This document shows positions 53,652 to 61,874 of a stretch of 64,000 nucleotides of DNA, piece after piece. The notes below the pieces were generated by a model. That model saw only the letters and a program-made list of their open reading frames with translations. It was not told where the DNA came from and did no database searches. This DNA is from AP-15 sp963775875. Lineage in GTDB: Bacteria; Pseudomonadota; Alphaproteobacteria; ATCC43930; CGMCC-115725. The DNA lies in assembly GCA_963775875.1 (NCBI GenBank), contig CAVZKP010000037.1:1-64000 (forward strand), given 5' to 3'. Each line of letters starts with the position of its first letter. The first letter of the stretch is position 1. Made by a program: the position numbers and the translations under genes.

Positions 53652-54703
53652 TAGACTACCGCAGCGACAATACCGGACGGGCGGCGCCGGAAATCCTCGA
53701 AGCGCTGGTTCGCGCGAACCACGACACCGCACTCGGCTATGGCGCTGACGAATGGACCGCGGCATTGCAACGGCGGTTCTCCGATTTGTTCGAGACCGCG
53801 GTGCGGGTATTCCCGGTGGCCACCGGGACCGCAGCCAACGCGTTGAGCCTGGCGGCGCTCGGCCCCTCCTGGGGCATCGTCTATTGTAGCGAGGCGGCGC
53901 ACATCAACACCTCCGAGGCGAATGCCGCCGGTTTCTTCGGCGGCGGCCTCAAGCTCGCGCCGGTTTCTGGCGAGCACGGCAGGATCAGCGCCGAGAGATT
54001 GGCCGAAACCCTGGCAGGGATTGGGCCCGGGCAGCTCCATCGTGGGCAGCCCTCGGCGGTCAATCTGACCCAGGCGAGTGATCTCGGCACGGTCTATTCG
54101 CTCGCCGAGATCCACGCTATCGCCGAGGTCGCGAAGGCGCGGGGGCTCAGATTGCACATGGACGGCGCGCGCTTTGCCAATGCGCTGGCCCGCCTCGGCT
54201 GCAGCCCGGCCGCGGCGACCTGGCGCGCCGGCATCGACATCATGTCGTTCGGCGCCACCAAAAACGGCGGCGCGCTGTGCGATGCGATCGTCGTCTTTGC
54301 CCCGGAGCTCGCCGACGGTCTTGCGGTCCAGCTGCGCCGCGCCGGCCAGGTCTGGTCGAAGATGCGGTTCGCCTCGGCCCAGCTGATCGCCTATGTCGAA
54401 AATGCGCTGTGGCTGGAGATGGCCCGCGCTTCGAACGCGATCGCGGCGCGCATCGCCACCGGGCTCGCCGCGATTCCCGGCGCGCGGCTGCTGGCTCCGG
54501 TCGAGGCCAACGAGATCTTTCTCGAACTGCCGGACCGCGTCATGGATCGGCTCGAAGCCGACGGCTTTCAATTCTACCGCCGCAGCGCCAATCTCGCGCG
54601 CTTCGTGTGCCGGTTCGATGCGACCGCGGCCGATGCCGATGCGCTGCTGGCGGCCCTGCGTCGGCAATTACTGCCGGCCGCGGCGGCGCGAGCAGCAAAG
54701 TAG
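53648..54703 (+). CDS. ltaE: Low-specificity L-threonine aldolase (beta-eliminating lyase family)
   Basis: A 351-residue fold-type I PLP enzyme that splits threonine or allo-threonine to glycine and acetaldehyde. YRSDNTGRAAPEILEAL is the canonical R-S-D-N-T start, EAAHINTSEANAAGFFGG carries the stacking histidine H85, GLRLHMDGARFANAL the PLP aspartate D172, and SFGATKNGGALC the Schiff-base lysine K205. The gene overlaps the FecR/DUF6600 gene by four bases, an uncommon partner. The C-terminus is complete. Confidence 0.93.
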   Translation: MIDYRSDNTGRAAPEILEALVRANHDTALGYGADEWTAALQRRFSDLFETAVRVFPVATGTAANALSLAALGPSWGIVYCSEAAHINTSEANAAGFFGGGLKLAPVSGEHGRISAERLAETLAGIGPGQLHRGQPSAVNLTQASDLGTVYSLAEIHAIAEVAKARGLRLHMDGARFANALARLGCSPAAATWRAGIDIMSFGATKNGGALCDAIVVFAPELADGLAVQLRRAGQVWSKMRFASAQLIAYVENALWLEMARASNAIAARIATGLAAIPGARLLAPVEANEIFLELPDRVMDRLEADGFQFYRRSANLARFVCRFDATAADADALLAALRRQLLPAAAARAAK

Positions 54704-54707
54704 GGGG

Positions 54708-54986
54708 CTACTCGGCGGCTTGTGATTGCGGGCTTGCGTCGGGAAGCATGCCGAGCGCGCGCTTGTAGACGTCGAGCAGGGTTTCTTCCTCGTCGAGCTC
54801 GTCCTTGTCGCGTTTACGGATGCGGATGATCTGCCGCATGATCTTGGGGTCGAAACCGGTGCCTTTGGCCTCGGCATATACCTCCTTGATGTCCTCGCCG
54901 AGCGCGTGTTTTTCCTCTTCGAGCCGTTCGATCCGCTCGATCAAGGATTTGAGCCGCTCGCCGGCTATCCCTCCGACATCCGCCAT
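54708..54986 (-). CDS. gapR: Nucleoid-associated protein GapR (DUF2312)
   Basis: A 92-residue helical protein: LKSLIERIERLEEEKHALGE, DIKEVYAEAKGTGFDPKIMR, QIIRIRKRDKDELDEEETLL, DVYKRALGMLP. These four blocks are the near-invariant GapR sequence. In Caulobacter, GapR tetramers clamp overtwisted DNA ahead of replication and transcription and stimulate topoisomerases. It converges with the threonine aldolase gene (4-base gap). Essential or near-essential in related bacteria; intact here. Confidence 0.95.
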   Translation of the reverse strand: MADVGGIAGERLKSLIERIERLEEEKHALGEDIKEVYAEAKGTGFDPKIMRQIIRIRKRDKDELDEEETLLDVYKRALGMLPDASPQSQAAE

Positions 54987-55090
54987 GATCCCGCTATTCC
55001 CCCGGTAATGCCGCGTCCCCCACGGCGGTCCGACGACGATAACGGGCGCGTCCTACCGGCGCAAGCCGACGGGCCGCGCCCGCTCCGCAC

Positions 55091-55384
55091 TCAGTGCTGC
55101 TGCTGGGCGGCGAAGGCGGCCTTCTGCTCGGCGCTGGCCTCCTTCTGGTACTTCTTGCGCCACTCGTCATAGGGCATGCCATAGACGATCTCGCGGGATT
55201 CGGGATCGGAGAGCCCAAGGCCGCGCTCCTCGGCCTCGGCGCGATACCATTTCGACAGGCAGTTGCGGCAGAAACCCGCCAGATTCATCAGGTCGATGTT
55301 CTGGACATCGGTGCGCTCGCGCAGGTGCTCGACCAGCCGGCGGAAGGTCGCGGCCTCGAGTTCGGTGCGGGTCTGGTCATCCAT
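55091..55384 (-). CDS. DUF1244 family protein
   Basis: A 97-residue protein. FRRLVEHLRERTDVQNIDLM and NLAGFCRNCLSKWYRAEAEE, then REIVYGMPYDEWRKKYQKEA, are the conserved DUF1244 blocks. F-C-R-N-C-L is a two-cysteine motif likely to bind metal or form a redox pair. The family is widespread in Alpha- and Gammaproteobacteria without known activity. It lies upstream of gapR on the same strand, 104 bases away. Confidence 0.9.
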   Translation of the reverse strand: MDDQTRTELEAATFRRLVEHLRERTDVQNIDLMNLAGFCRNCLSKWYRAEAEERGLGLSDPESREIVYGMPYDEWRKKYQKEASAEQKAAFAAQQQH

Positions 55385-55500
55385 CGGGACCTCCTCGTTG
55401 TTGCCATCCTTTATGTAGCGCGCCCTCGCGGTGATCGCATCCCCGATAACAGTTCGACGATCGGCGTAAAGGCGTCGTTGACAGAAGCGGCAGGATAATT

Positions 55501-55524
55501 TATTTCGAATATCGTTGGAATATG
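55501..55524. promoter_or_regulatory. Candidate ArsR-type operator upstream of arsM
   Basis: TATTTCGAATATCGTTGGAA followed by TA is an AT-rich imperfect dyad (arms TATTTCGA and TTGGAATA, 6 of 8 matching) in an otherwise GC-rich spacer. Position just before the arsR remnant and 180 bases before arsM fits an ArsR/SmtB operator-promoter. Inferred from symmetry and context only. Confidence 0.35.
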
Positions 55525-55650
55525 ATAGGTTGGGATGCCGGTCAAACAGCGATCGAGCTTGGCGCGCTGGCCCATCAGACCCGGCTCGCGGCTTCCGCCT
55601 CCTGGTGCGACCGCCCGCGGGGGCGCGATTGTTGCGGCGACCAGCCGGTC
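55525..55650 (+). pseudogene. ArsR-family regulator remnant
   Basis: In the frame of 55522 the sequence reads TAIELGALAHQTRLAA, the ArsR/SmtB opening (A-L-x-A-L-A-x-x-T-R-L-x-I). Near 55588 the frame shifts by one, and the homology continues as FRLLVRPPAGARLLRR, matching the F-R-L-L-V-x-A-P-x-G segment. It ends about 55650, with the winged helix and metal site missing. About 40 of roughly 110 residues remain. An intact copy would be expected to repress arsM; here control has probably been lost or moved elsewhere. Confidence 0.5.
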
Positions 55651-55704
55651 ACGGCGGCGCCGAATCGTACGCGCCGACTGAATATCCGTGCAACGGAGGA
55701 AGTC

Positions 55705-56499
55705 ATGGACGAGACCGAAATCAAGGAAATGGTGCGTACCCGCTATGGCCGCATCGCCGATGCTGCCGGCAGTTCGGGGTGCTGCGCACCAGCGGCATCG
55801 TCCTGCTGCGGGCCGTCGACCGACGCGCCGGATAAGGCCCTCCAGATGGGCTATTCGGCGACGGATCTCGCGGCAATTCCCGAGGGCGCGAATCTCGGGC
55901 TCGGTTGCGGCAATCCGCAGGCGATCGCCGCGTTGCAACCGGGTGAAACCGTCGTAGATCTCGGCAGCGGGGCCGGTTTCGATTGTTTTCTCGCCGCCCG
56001 GCAGGTGAGTTCCTCGGGCCATGTAATCGGCGTCGACATGACCCACGAGATGCTGGGCAAGGCGCGCGAGAATGCGGTCAAGATCGGCGCCGGCAATGTC
56101 GAATTCCGCCTCGGCGAACTCGAGCACCTGCCGGTCGCCGATAAAAGCGCCGATGTCGTGATCTCGAATTGCGTGATCAACCTCGTTCCCGACAAGGCGC
56201 AGGTGTTCCGCGAAGTATTCCGCGTGCTGAAGCCCGGCGGCCGGATCGCGATCTCCGACATCGTCGGCACGCGACCGCTTCCCGCCGAACTGGCGGCTGA
56301 TCCGGCGTTGGTCTGCGGCTGCGTCGCCGGCGCGGCATCGGCGGAGCGGATCGAGGCATGGCTCAGCGCTGCCGGTTTTATCGGTATCCACATCGCCGTC
56401 AAACCCGAAAGCCGGGAACTGATCAAGAATTGGGCGCCAGGGCGGGGCGTCGAAGACTACATCGTCTCGGCTATCATCACGGGGCGCAAGCCCGCATAG
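55705..56499 (+). CDS. arsM: Arsenite S-adenosylmethionine methyltransferase
   Basis: A 264-residue class I methyltransferase that methylates As(III) using SAM. The SAM motif I is ETVVDLGSGAGFDCFLAARQ, then HVIGVDMTHEMLGKARENAV. Arsenite-binding cysteines are present at C68 (LGLGCGNP), C156 (VISNCVINLVPD) and C204/C206 (ALVCGCVAGA). The N-terminal CCAPAASSCCGP is an extra cysteine-rich segment common in bacterial ArsM. The ATG at 55705 follows CGGAGGAAG. The C-terminus RGVEDYIVSAIITGRKPA is complete. Confidence 0.94.
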   Translation: MDETEIKEMVRTRYGRIADAAGSSGCCAPAASSCCGPSTDAPDKALQMGYSATDLAAIPEGANLGLGCGNPQAIAALQPGETVVDLGSGAGFDCFLAARQVSSSGHVIGVDMTHEMLGKARENAVKIGAGNVEFRLGELEHLPVADKSADVVISNCVINLVPDKAQVFREVFRVLKPGGRIAISDIVGTRPLPAELAADPALVCGCVAGAASAERIEAWLSAAGFIGIHIAVKPESRELIKNWAPGRGVEDYIVSAIITGRKPA

Positions 56500-57005
56500 G
56501 CCGCAAGCCCGCGCTACCCGTAATTGCCGGTTACCCAGCGCCGGCGGCGATCCGCCCGGACCGGGAGCGAACCGCTCCCGGGTTGCCCGGATGGAGCGCC
56601 GACTTTGCCCCGACCCAGGGCGCCTCGATCCATTCCGGCGATCCGTACCAAGACGCAGGACTGGCCGTGCAAACCGAGAAGGTGAGCCGCTACTGGGAAA
56701 GTCGCCGGGACGGCGAGCATCGTTGAGTCTCAAGCATCGGTATCGCGGTGATCGCGGCCGGTAAAGTCTCAAATCTCGACGAGTTTTTCACAAGCTTGTG
56801 TTGCCGCTGCCCCGAAAATCGGCAATGATTCCTTGCGGCTTTACCGCGGGCTTTGACGATCCCGGCAAGCGGGTCGGCCGGCCTACAGTCGCAGCAAACA
56901 GGGGCGACGTCTGCGGTCTCGTACCCGCAAGCACTTGATCAACGATTACACGCCGCAAGTCGCGCAGCAGCGAAGGGCTTGCCGGCCTGATGTTAAGGAT
57001 CGGCG
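56500..57005. other. Spacer downstream of arsM with hairpin and possible coding trace
   Basis: 506 bases without an assignable gene. A hairpin at 56561-56581 can terminate arsM. In one plus-strand frame, 56580-56726 reads LPGWSADFAPTQGASIHSGD, then PYQDAGLAVQTEKVSRYWES and RRDGEHR before a stop, with gene-like third positions; it may be the tail of a lost gene. The rest, up to the membrane-protein start at 57006, shows nothing recognisable. Confidence 0.4.
56561..56581 (+). terminator. Hairpin downstream of arsM
   Basis: CCGGGAGCG and its exact complement CGCTCCCGG flank a three-base loop (AAC), 61 bases after the arsM stop. No T-run follows, so termination by this stem alone is uncertain. 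Confidence 0.45.
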
Positions 57006-58103
57006 ATGCGACCTTGGATGATCGTCTTGTCGAGCGCGGTGGTCGCGACCGTTGTCGCGGCCATGATGGCCTGGCCGGCACTGTCGCCACCGCCGGCCTC
57101 CGGCATTTTACCGGCGCTGATGCCGCTGGTTCCCGAACTTGCTGTCGCAGCGCTCGCCATCTACGCGCTCTGCGCGATTGCGCTAGTGGCCGGCAATCTG
57201 GTTGCCCTCAGCCTGCATCTGCGCCGCCATCTCGCCGGCGATTCGGCGTATTACGGGCCGCCTCGTTCCGATTGGGCAGCGCTGCTGGCGGCGAGCGGGC
57301 TGCGTCAGCTGGCGCCGCCGCCGGCTTTCCTGCCGCGGCCGCCCAGACCGGACGGCGCGATCATGCTGCAAAGCCGGTTTTGTCCCGCCGAGGCGCACAG
57401 AGCGGTGGCCCGGCTCGGCTATATTTGGGCGGCGCGTAGCCATTTCTTCAGCGCCTTGATCGCGCTCGCTGCCGCGGTGGCACTGGGCGTGGCGCAGCAA
57501 CATGGGCCGCTGCCGCTGGTCCCGGGGCCGATCCCGACCGTCCCGGCAGGCTTGATCGTGGTCGGACTGATCCTGCTCGCGATCCTCGCCCGGCTTGCGG
57601 TCGACGTCACGATCGAGCCTTTGATCGAGGCGATCTCCGGGTTCCCGGTCGAGCCGGTCGACACGGCACTGCTTCGCCGCGCCGTGGAACTGCTCGAAGC
57701 CGCCCCCAATCCGAGCCCGAAGCCCGATCACAACGCTCCCGCCGCGACACTCGAAATCCCGGATCGGCTCGTCGGCGCGCTCGAAGAAGGCCACCGCGTC
57801 CTATCCGTCGCAATCGAGCGGCTGATGTCGACGACCGACGAACTCGCATCGGCGACCCGATCCTCGATCGAGGCGCGCGAGAGCATGTTTCACGCGGCCG
57901 CGCAGCGCGAACCGCCGGCGCCGGTGGTCGCCGATACGGCTGGATTGTCGCAACTGCGGGAGGCGATGGAGGCGTTGACAGCGGCGCTGCAGCGCGTTCC
58001 GGCAGGGCAGAACCAGTCGCGAGTAGAGATGCAGCGGTCGACGCCGAATCTGGCGCCCGGCGCCCGGCGGCAGAGGTACAGCCGGGTCTGGCCGACGAGC
58101 TGA
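57006..58103 (+). CDS. Membrane protein with C-terminal coiled coil, unknown function
   Basis: A 365-residue protein. Helix 1 is a signal-anchor (WMIVLSSAVVATVVAAMMAW) and helix 2 lies at about residues 42-70. A cytoplasmic loop (HLAGDSAYYGPPRSDWAALL) follows, and helices at about 145-205 (FFSALIALAAAVALGVAQQH, GLIVVGLILLAILARLAVDV). A long helical tail (LVGALEEGHRVLSVAIERLM) comes last. The layout (N-terminal membrane bundle plus cytoplasmic coiled coil) resembles motor-associated proteins, but no family is recognised. The last 30 residues are Arg/Ser-rich; a +1 frame ends instead LADELKQLLQEIATAP at 58138, the more natural tail, so a frameshift near 58000 is likely. Confidence 0.65.
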   Translation: MRPWMIVLSSAVVATVVAAMMAWPALSPPPASGILPALMPLVPELAVAALAIYALCAIALVAGNLVALSLHLRRHLAGDSAYYGPPRSDWAALLAASGLRQLAPPPAFLPRPPRPDGAIMLQSRFCPAEAHRAVARLGYIWAARSHFFSALIALAAAVALGVAQQHGPLPLVPGPIPTVPAGLIVVGLILLAILARLAVDVTIEPLIEAISGFPVEPVDTALLRRAVELLEAAPNPSPKPDHNAPAATLEIPDRLVGALEEGHRVLSVAIERLMSTTDELASATRSSIEARESMFHAAAQREPPAPVVADTAGLSQLREAMEALTAALQRVPAGQNQSRVEMQRSTPNLAPGARRQRYSRVWPTS

Positions 58104-58237
58104 AACAGCTGCTGCAGGAGATCGCGACAGCCCCCTGACAGCGGGCCCCTGATAGTGGTTCCTAACACAGCGCGCGCACCTGACCGTAGCTCTTAACGGC
58201 GCGCGCGCCCGAGCGCGGGTTCGGCCGTCGCGCGGGT

Positions 58238-61200
58238 TCAGCTATGCTTGAGTTCGGCGAGCAGCTTTACCGCCTGCGGCTTGTCGGCAAAAGCGGCCCC
58301 CGAGCCTAGCAGCTTTTCCAGCATCGCCTGGGCGTCGGCGCTGCGGCCGATGCGGTGGAGGGCGACGGCGAGGTGATATTGGATGGCCGGGTCCGCCGGG
58401 GCCGAAACGTTTGCCGCGGTAAGATAGGTCACCGCCTTGCCGGCGTCGCCTTGGGCAAGCAGGATCCAGCCCAGAGTATCGTCGATCTGCGCGGCGCTGG
58501 GCGCCGCGGCTACCGCCCGTTCGGCCAGGGAGCGCGCTTTCGCCAGATCGCCCTTTTCCTGATAGAGCCAGGCAAGATTGTTGAGCGATGCCGGATCGTC
58601 GGGTCGCGCCGCTAGCAGCTTGGTGTATTCGCCAATCGCGGCATCGTAATTCTTGGCATTGAGATAAATCGACGCCAGGGTCGCACCGACCGCATAATCG
58701 TTGGGCGCGGCCTTGAGGCGGGCATTCAACAACGCCTCGGCCTTGTCGACAGCGCCATCGTGACTGTACAGCTGGGCGAGGGCGGTGGTGAGGCTATCGT
58801 CGCCCGGCTTTGCCGCGAGCGCCTTTTCCAGCAATGTGGCCGCTTCCTTGCCGCGGCCGGCGTTATTCAGCAGAGCGGCGGACGCCAGATCGTAGAGGGT
58901 ATTGCCCGGATCAGCCTTGGCATATTCGCGCGCCTTTGCCAATCCAGCGTCGATGCCGCCGATCTCGGCTTCGACCCGGATCAGATCGCCTTTGAGGTCG
59001 GCATTTTGCGGGGCGCGGCCGAGAGCGGCCAGCAGCACCGAGCGCACCTCGGTATAGTCCTTCGCCGTATTCAAAACGGCCAGATAGCGTGACAGGATCT
59101 GAGCAGAGTTCGGCGCAATTTGATAGGCGTGCTTATAGGTGGCGATAGCACCCTGGGTATCGCCCGCTGCGAACTGGGCCCGCGCCTGAGCATCGAGCAC
59201 ATCGAGGTTCGAGGGAAATTTAGCCGCCGCCGCGGCCGCGGCGGCGGTCGCGTTCTTCCAATCCTGGCGCAGCACGTAAAGGTTGACGAGCTTGATCTCG
59301 GGCGCCGGATCGTTCGGCCCGGCCGCGCGCGCCCGATTGATGTCGTCCACCGCCGCGGGCCACTGCTTTTCGGCGATCGCCACATCGGCCAGACCGAGCA
59401 GGCCGGTCACGTCGTTCGGCTGTTGCGCAAGCAGATCGTCGTAAACCCTTTTGGCGTCGTTGGTCCGGCCGGTCGCCAGATATAGCGGACCGAGGACCGA
59501 GCTGGCGGCGACGTCTTTGGGATCTGCCTTCAATTTGCCGGTCAGCACCGCCTCCGCCTTGGCGAAGTGACCGGTACGGACGTAGATATGGGCGAGCGCG
59601 ACCGTCAGCGGGTCATCGGCCGGTCGGGCGGCGAGCGCCTTTTCGAGCAAAGCCGTGGCGTCGCCGAACCTTCCCGCGTTCTGATAAATCTCGGCCGCCG
59701 CCAAATCATAAACATCGCTGCCCGGATTGTCCTTGGCAAAGCTGTTTGCCCGGGAAACCGCAGCATCCACACCGTCGATCTCGGCGGTTACCTTGATCAA
59801 ATCGACCTTCAGCGCTGCATTTTTGGGATCGCGGTCGATCGCGTCCTGCAGCACGCCGCGCGCCTCCAGGTAATACTTTGCGGAATTGAGCAAGGTCAGG
59901 TAGCGCGACAGTATCGGCAGCGAATCCGGCGCCAGCTCGTGCGCGCGCTTATAGCTCGAGATCGCGCCATTCCGATCGCCGGCGGCAAGCTGGGCTCGCG
60001 CCTGCGCGTCCAAGACATCGATATTGGACGGGAATTGCGCGCTCAGCGCGCTCGCGATCGAGGTGGCGTTGGCCCAATCCTGCCGCAGCTCGTAAAGACG
60101 CACCAGTTCGAGCCCCGGTTCAGGGTCGTCGGGGGCGGCGGTGCGAGCGCGGTTGATGTAATCGGTCGCCACCGGCCACGCCTTTTCGCTGATGGCGATG
60201 TTCGCCAGGCCGAGAAGGGCGGCCTGGTCATCCGGCTTCTTGGCGAGCACGGCGCTGTAGACCTTCTTGGCCTCCGCCGCTTTGCCGGTCGCCAGATAGA
60301 GTTGCGCCAGATCGTGGGTCGCGGGGGCGAAGCCGGGCTGGCTGGTCAGTGCGGCTTGGAACGCCGCTTCGGCCGCCGGGAAATCGTGCTGCGCGGCTTT
60401 GACCATGCCCAGCAGGGTCAGGTAAAGCGGGTTTTTGGCGTCACGCTTGATCAGCGCTGCGACGGTTGCGGCGGCCTGGTCGACCTGCCCGGCACGCAGC
60501 TGGGTGAGCGTCAGGGTCGGGCCGGCGATGGTCGTCCCGGACTGGGTGTCGAATACCTGCTCGAGCGCGGTCAGCCCCGCTTTGTCCTGGCCGGTGCTGA
60601 TCTCGGAAATCGCGACTCGGGTCTTGATCGTCGGGTTCCCCGGATCGAGGGCTGCCGCCTTTTCGAATTGCTGAAGCGCCAGTTCGGGCTTGCCGTTTGC
60701 CATGTAGGCGTTGCCCAGCAACGTCAGCAGTTGCGGGTCCTGGGCCGATTTGTCGACGACCGGCTTCAGATAGTCGATCGCCCGCGCCGGGGCGCCCTGG
60801 CGCAAAGCAGCGATGGCGGCGAGGCGCGCCGCCTTGGGGTCCCCGGGAAATCGGGTGAGGTATCGGTCGAAGATCTCCTCCGCCAGGGCGAACTGTCCGA
60901 GTTCGAGTTTGGTGGCCCCTTGCAGATAGTATCCGGCGGGAAATTGGGCAAAGGTCGGCGAAAGGCGGTCGAACAGCTGATCGGCGGCGGCATATTTCTT
61001 CTGTCTGGCGAGTTCGAGCGCGTGCAGGTAATTCGCCATGAAATTGTCGGGGCTCGCTTTGAGGATTGGATCGAGATCCTCGTCGGCGGCCTTGTAGTTC
61101 GCTTCGGCGATGTTGAGGCTGGCGCGGCTCAGCCGCACCGGGACGCTTTTGGGGCTGATCTTGAGGGCGGCGTCGAAGCTGCTCATCGCGGCTTTCAGAT

Positions 61201-61867
61201 CGCCCTGAGCCCGCGCCAATTCCCCCTTGACCTGGAGCGCTTCGATCGAGCGCGGATCGGCGGCAAGCACCTGGTCGAGCAGCTTGTTTGCTTCGGCGGG
61301 GTTTGTCGTCGACAGCATCCGGGCCAGGGTTATCTTGGGCGGCAGCGCGGTTGGGTCGAGCCGGATCGCATCCTGCAGCATCGCCTCGGCCTTGGCCCGA
61401 TCGTGAAGCCCCGCGGCGGCGATGCCGAGCGCCAATCGCACCTTGCTTTCGAGCGCGGGGGCGCGATTGCCGGGTTTGACCAGATCGGCGAGGTCGGCAA
61501 ACTTGCTCTGTCGCAGCAGGGCGTCGAGCAGCACCGGCAAGTAATCCGCTTCCTTGCCGTCGCGAGCGCGCGCGGCGCGCGCCTCGCGCTCGGCCGAAAC
61601 CGGATCGCCGAGCTGCAGGTAAAGGCGCGCAAGTTGGATGCGCAGCAGCGGATCCTGCGGCGATTGCTGGATCGCATTGCGCAGTTCGATCTCGGAGGCC
61701 TTGAGGTTCCGGTTCGGGACCGGCTGATCGATGCTGGTGACCGAGGCCGGCGACTCTACGGCGTCGGCGGCGGGGCCGGTGAAGGCGAGCATCACCGCGG
61801 CCAGAGCCGCGCAGAGCCACAAGGGATGGCGTCGAGCCTGGGGCATCAACTGTCCTTCCTTCCGCAT
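58238..61867 (-). CDS. prsT: PEP-CTERM system TPR-repeat protein PrsT, with an internal duplication
   Basis: A 1209-residue exported TPR superhelix. The signal segment is LWLCAALAAVMLAFTGPAAD; no lipobox cysteine is visible there. The mature part is nearly all tetratricopeptide repeats, for example EADYLPVLLDALLRQSKFAD and GNAYMANGKPELALQQFEKA. Proteins of this family (TIGR02917 type) accompany PEP-CTERM/exosortase exopolysaccharide loci and are thought to scaffold polymer export or assembly. Family members are about 900 residues; here a 272-residue block is present twice (about residues 523-794 and 795-1066). It is preceded by prsR and prsK on the same strand, with 7 bases between its start and the prsR stop. 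Confidence 0.88.
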   Translation of the reverse strand: MRKEGQLMPQARRHPLWLCAALAAVMLAFTGPAADAVESPASVTSIDQPVPNRNLKASEIELRNAIQQSPQDPLLRIQLARLYLQLGDPVSAEREARAARARDGKEADYLPVLLDALLRQSKFADLADLVKPGNRAPALESKVRLALGIAAAGLHDRAKAEAMLQDAIRLDPTALPPKITLARMLSTTNPAEANKLLDQVLAADPRSIEALQVKGELARAQGDLKAAMSSFDAALKISPKSVPVRLSRASLNIAEANYKAADEDLDPILKASPDNFMANYLHALELARQKKYAAADQLFDRLSPTFAQFPAGYYLQGATKLELGQFALAEEIFDRYLTRFPGDPKAARLAAIAALRQGAPARAIDYLKPVVDKSAQDPQLLTLLGNAYMANGKPELALQQFEKAAALDPGNPTIKTRVAISEISTGQDKAGLTALEQVFDTQSGTTIAGPTLTLTQLRAGQVDQAAATVAALIKRDAKNPLYLTLLGMVKAAQHDFPAAEAAFQAALTSQPGFAPATHDLAQLYLATGKAAEAKKVYSAVLAKKPDDQAALLGLANIAISEKAWPVATDYINRARTAAPDDPEPGLELVRLYELRQDWANATSIASALSAQFPSNIDVLDAQARAQLAAGDRNGAISSYKRAHELAPDSLPILSRYLTLLNSAKYYLEARGVLQDAIDRDPKNAALKVDLIKVTAEIDGVDAAVSRANSFAKDNPGSDVYDLAAAEIYQNAGRFGDATALLEKALAARPADDPLTVALAHIYVRTGHFAKAEAVLTGKLKADPKDVAASSVLGPLYLATGRTNDAKRVYDDLLAQQPNDVTGLLGLADVAIAEKQWPAAVDDINRARAAGPNDPAPEIKLVNLYVLRQDWKNATAAAAAAAAKFPSNLDVLDAQARAQFAAGDTQGAIATYKHAYQIAPNSAQILSRYLAVLNTAKDYTEVRSVLLAALGRAPQNADLKGDLIRVEAEIGGIDAGLAKAREYAKADPGNTLYDLASAALLNNAGRGKEAATLLEKALAAKPGDDSLTTALAQLYSHDGAVDKAEALLNARLKAAPNDYAVGATLASIYLNAKNYDAAIGEYTKLLAARPDDPASLNNLAWLYQEKGDLAKARSLAERAVAAAPSAAQIDDTLGWILLAQGDAGKAVTYLTAANVSAPADPAIQYHLAVALHRIGRSADAQAMLEKLLGSGAAFADKPQAVKLLAELKHS
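58670..60301 (-). repeat. Tandem duplication of an 816-base unit inside prsT
   Basis: Two copies of an 816-base (272-codon) segment lie head to tail. Anchor pairs are LYLATGKAAEAKKVY / LYLATGRTNDAKRVY, PSNIDVLDAQARAQLAAGD / PSNLDVLDAQARAQFAAGD and SLPILSRYLTLLNSAK / SAQILSRYLAVLNTAK. The motif ACATCG at 60015 and at 59199 gives the exact period of 816. Copies run roughly 59486-60301 (first in the protein) and 58670-59485 (second). They have diverged at many codons, so the event is not recent. Confidence 0.85.
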
Positions 61868-61874
61868 CCGGCCG

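Noticed and set aside
51888..53765. A 625-residue minus-strand frame opposite the FecR/DUF6600 gene
   Set aside because: Arg-rich low-complexity shadow; the plus strand has a signal peptide, FecR and DUF6600 motifs.
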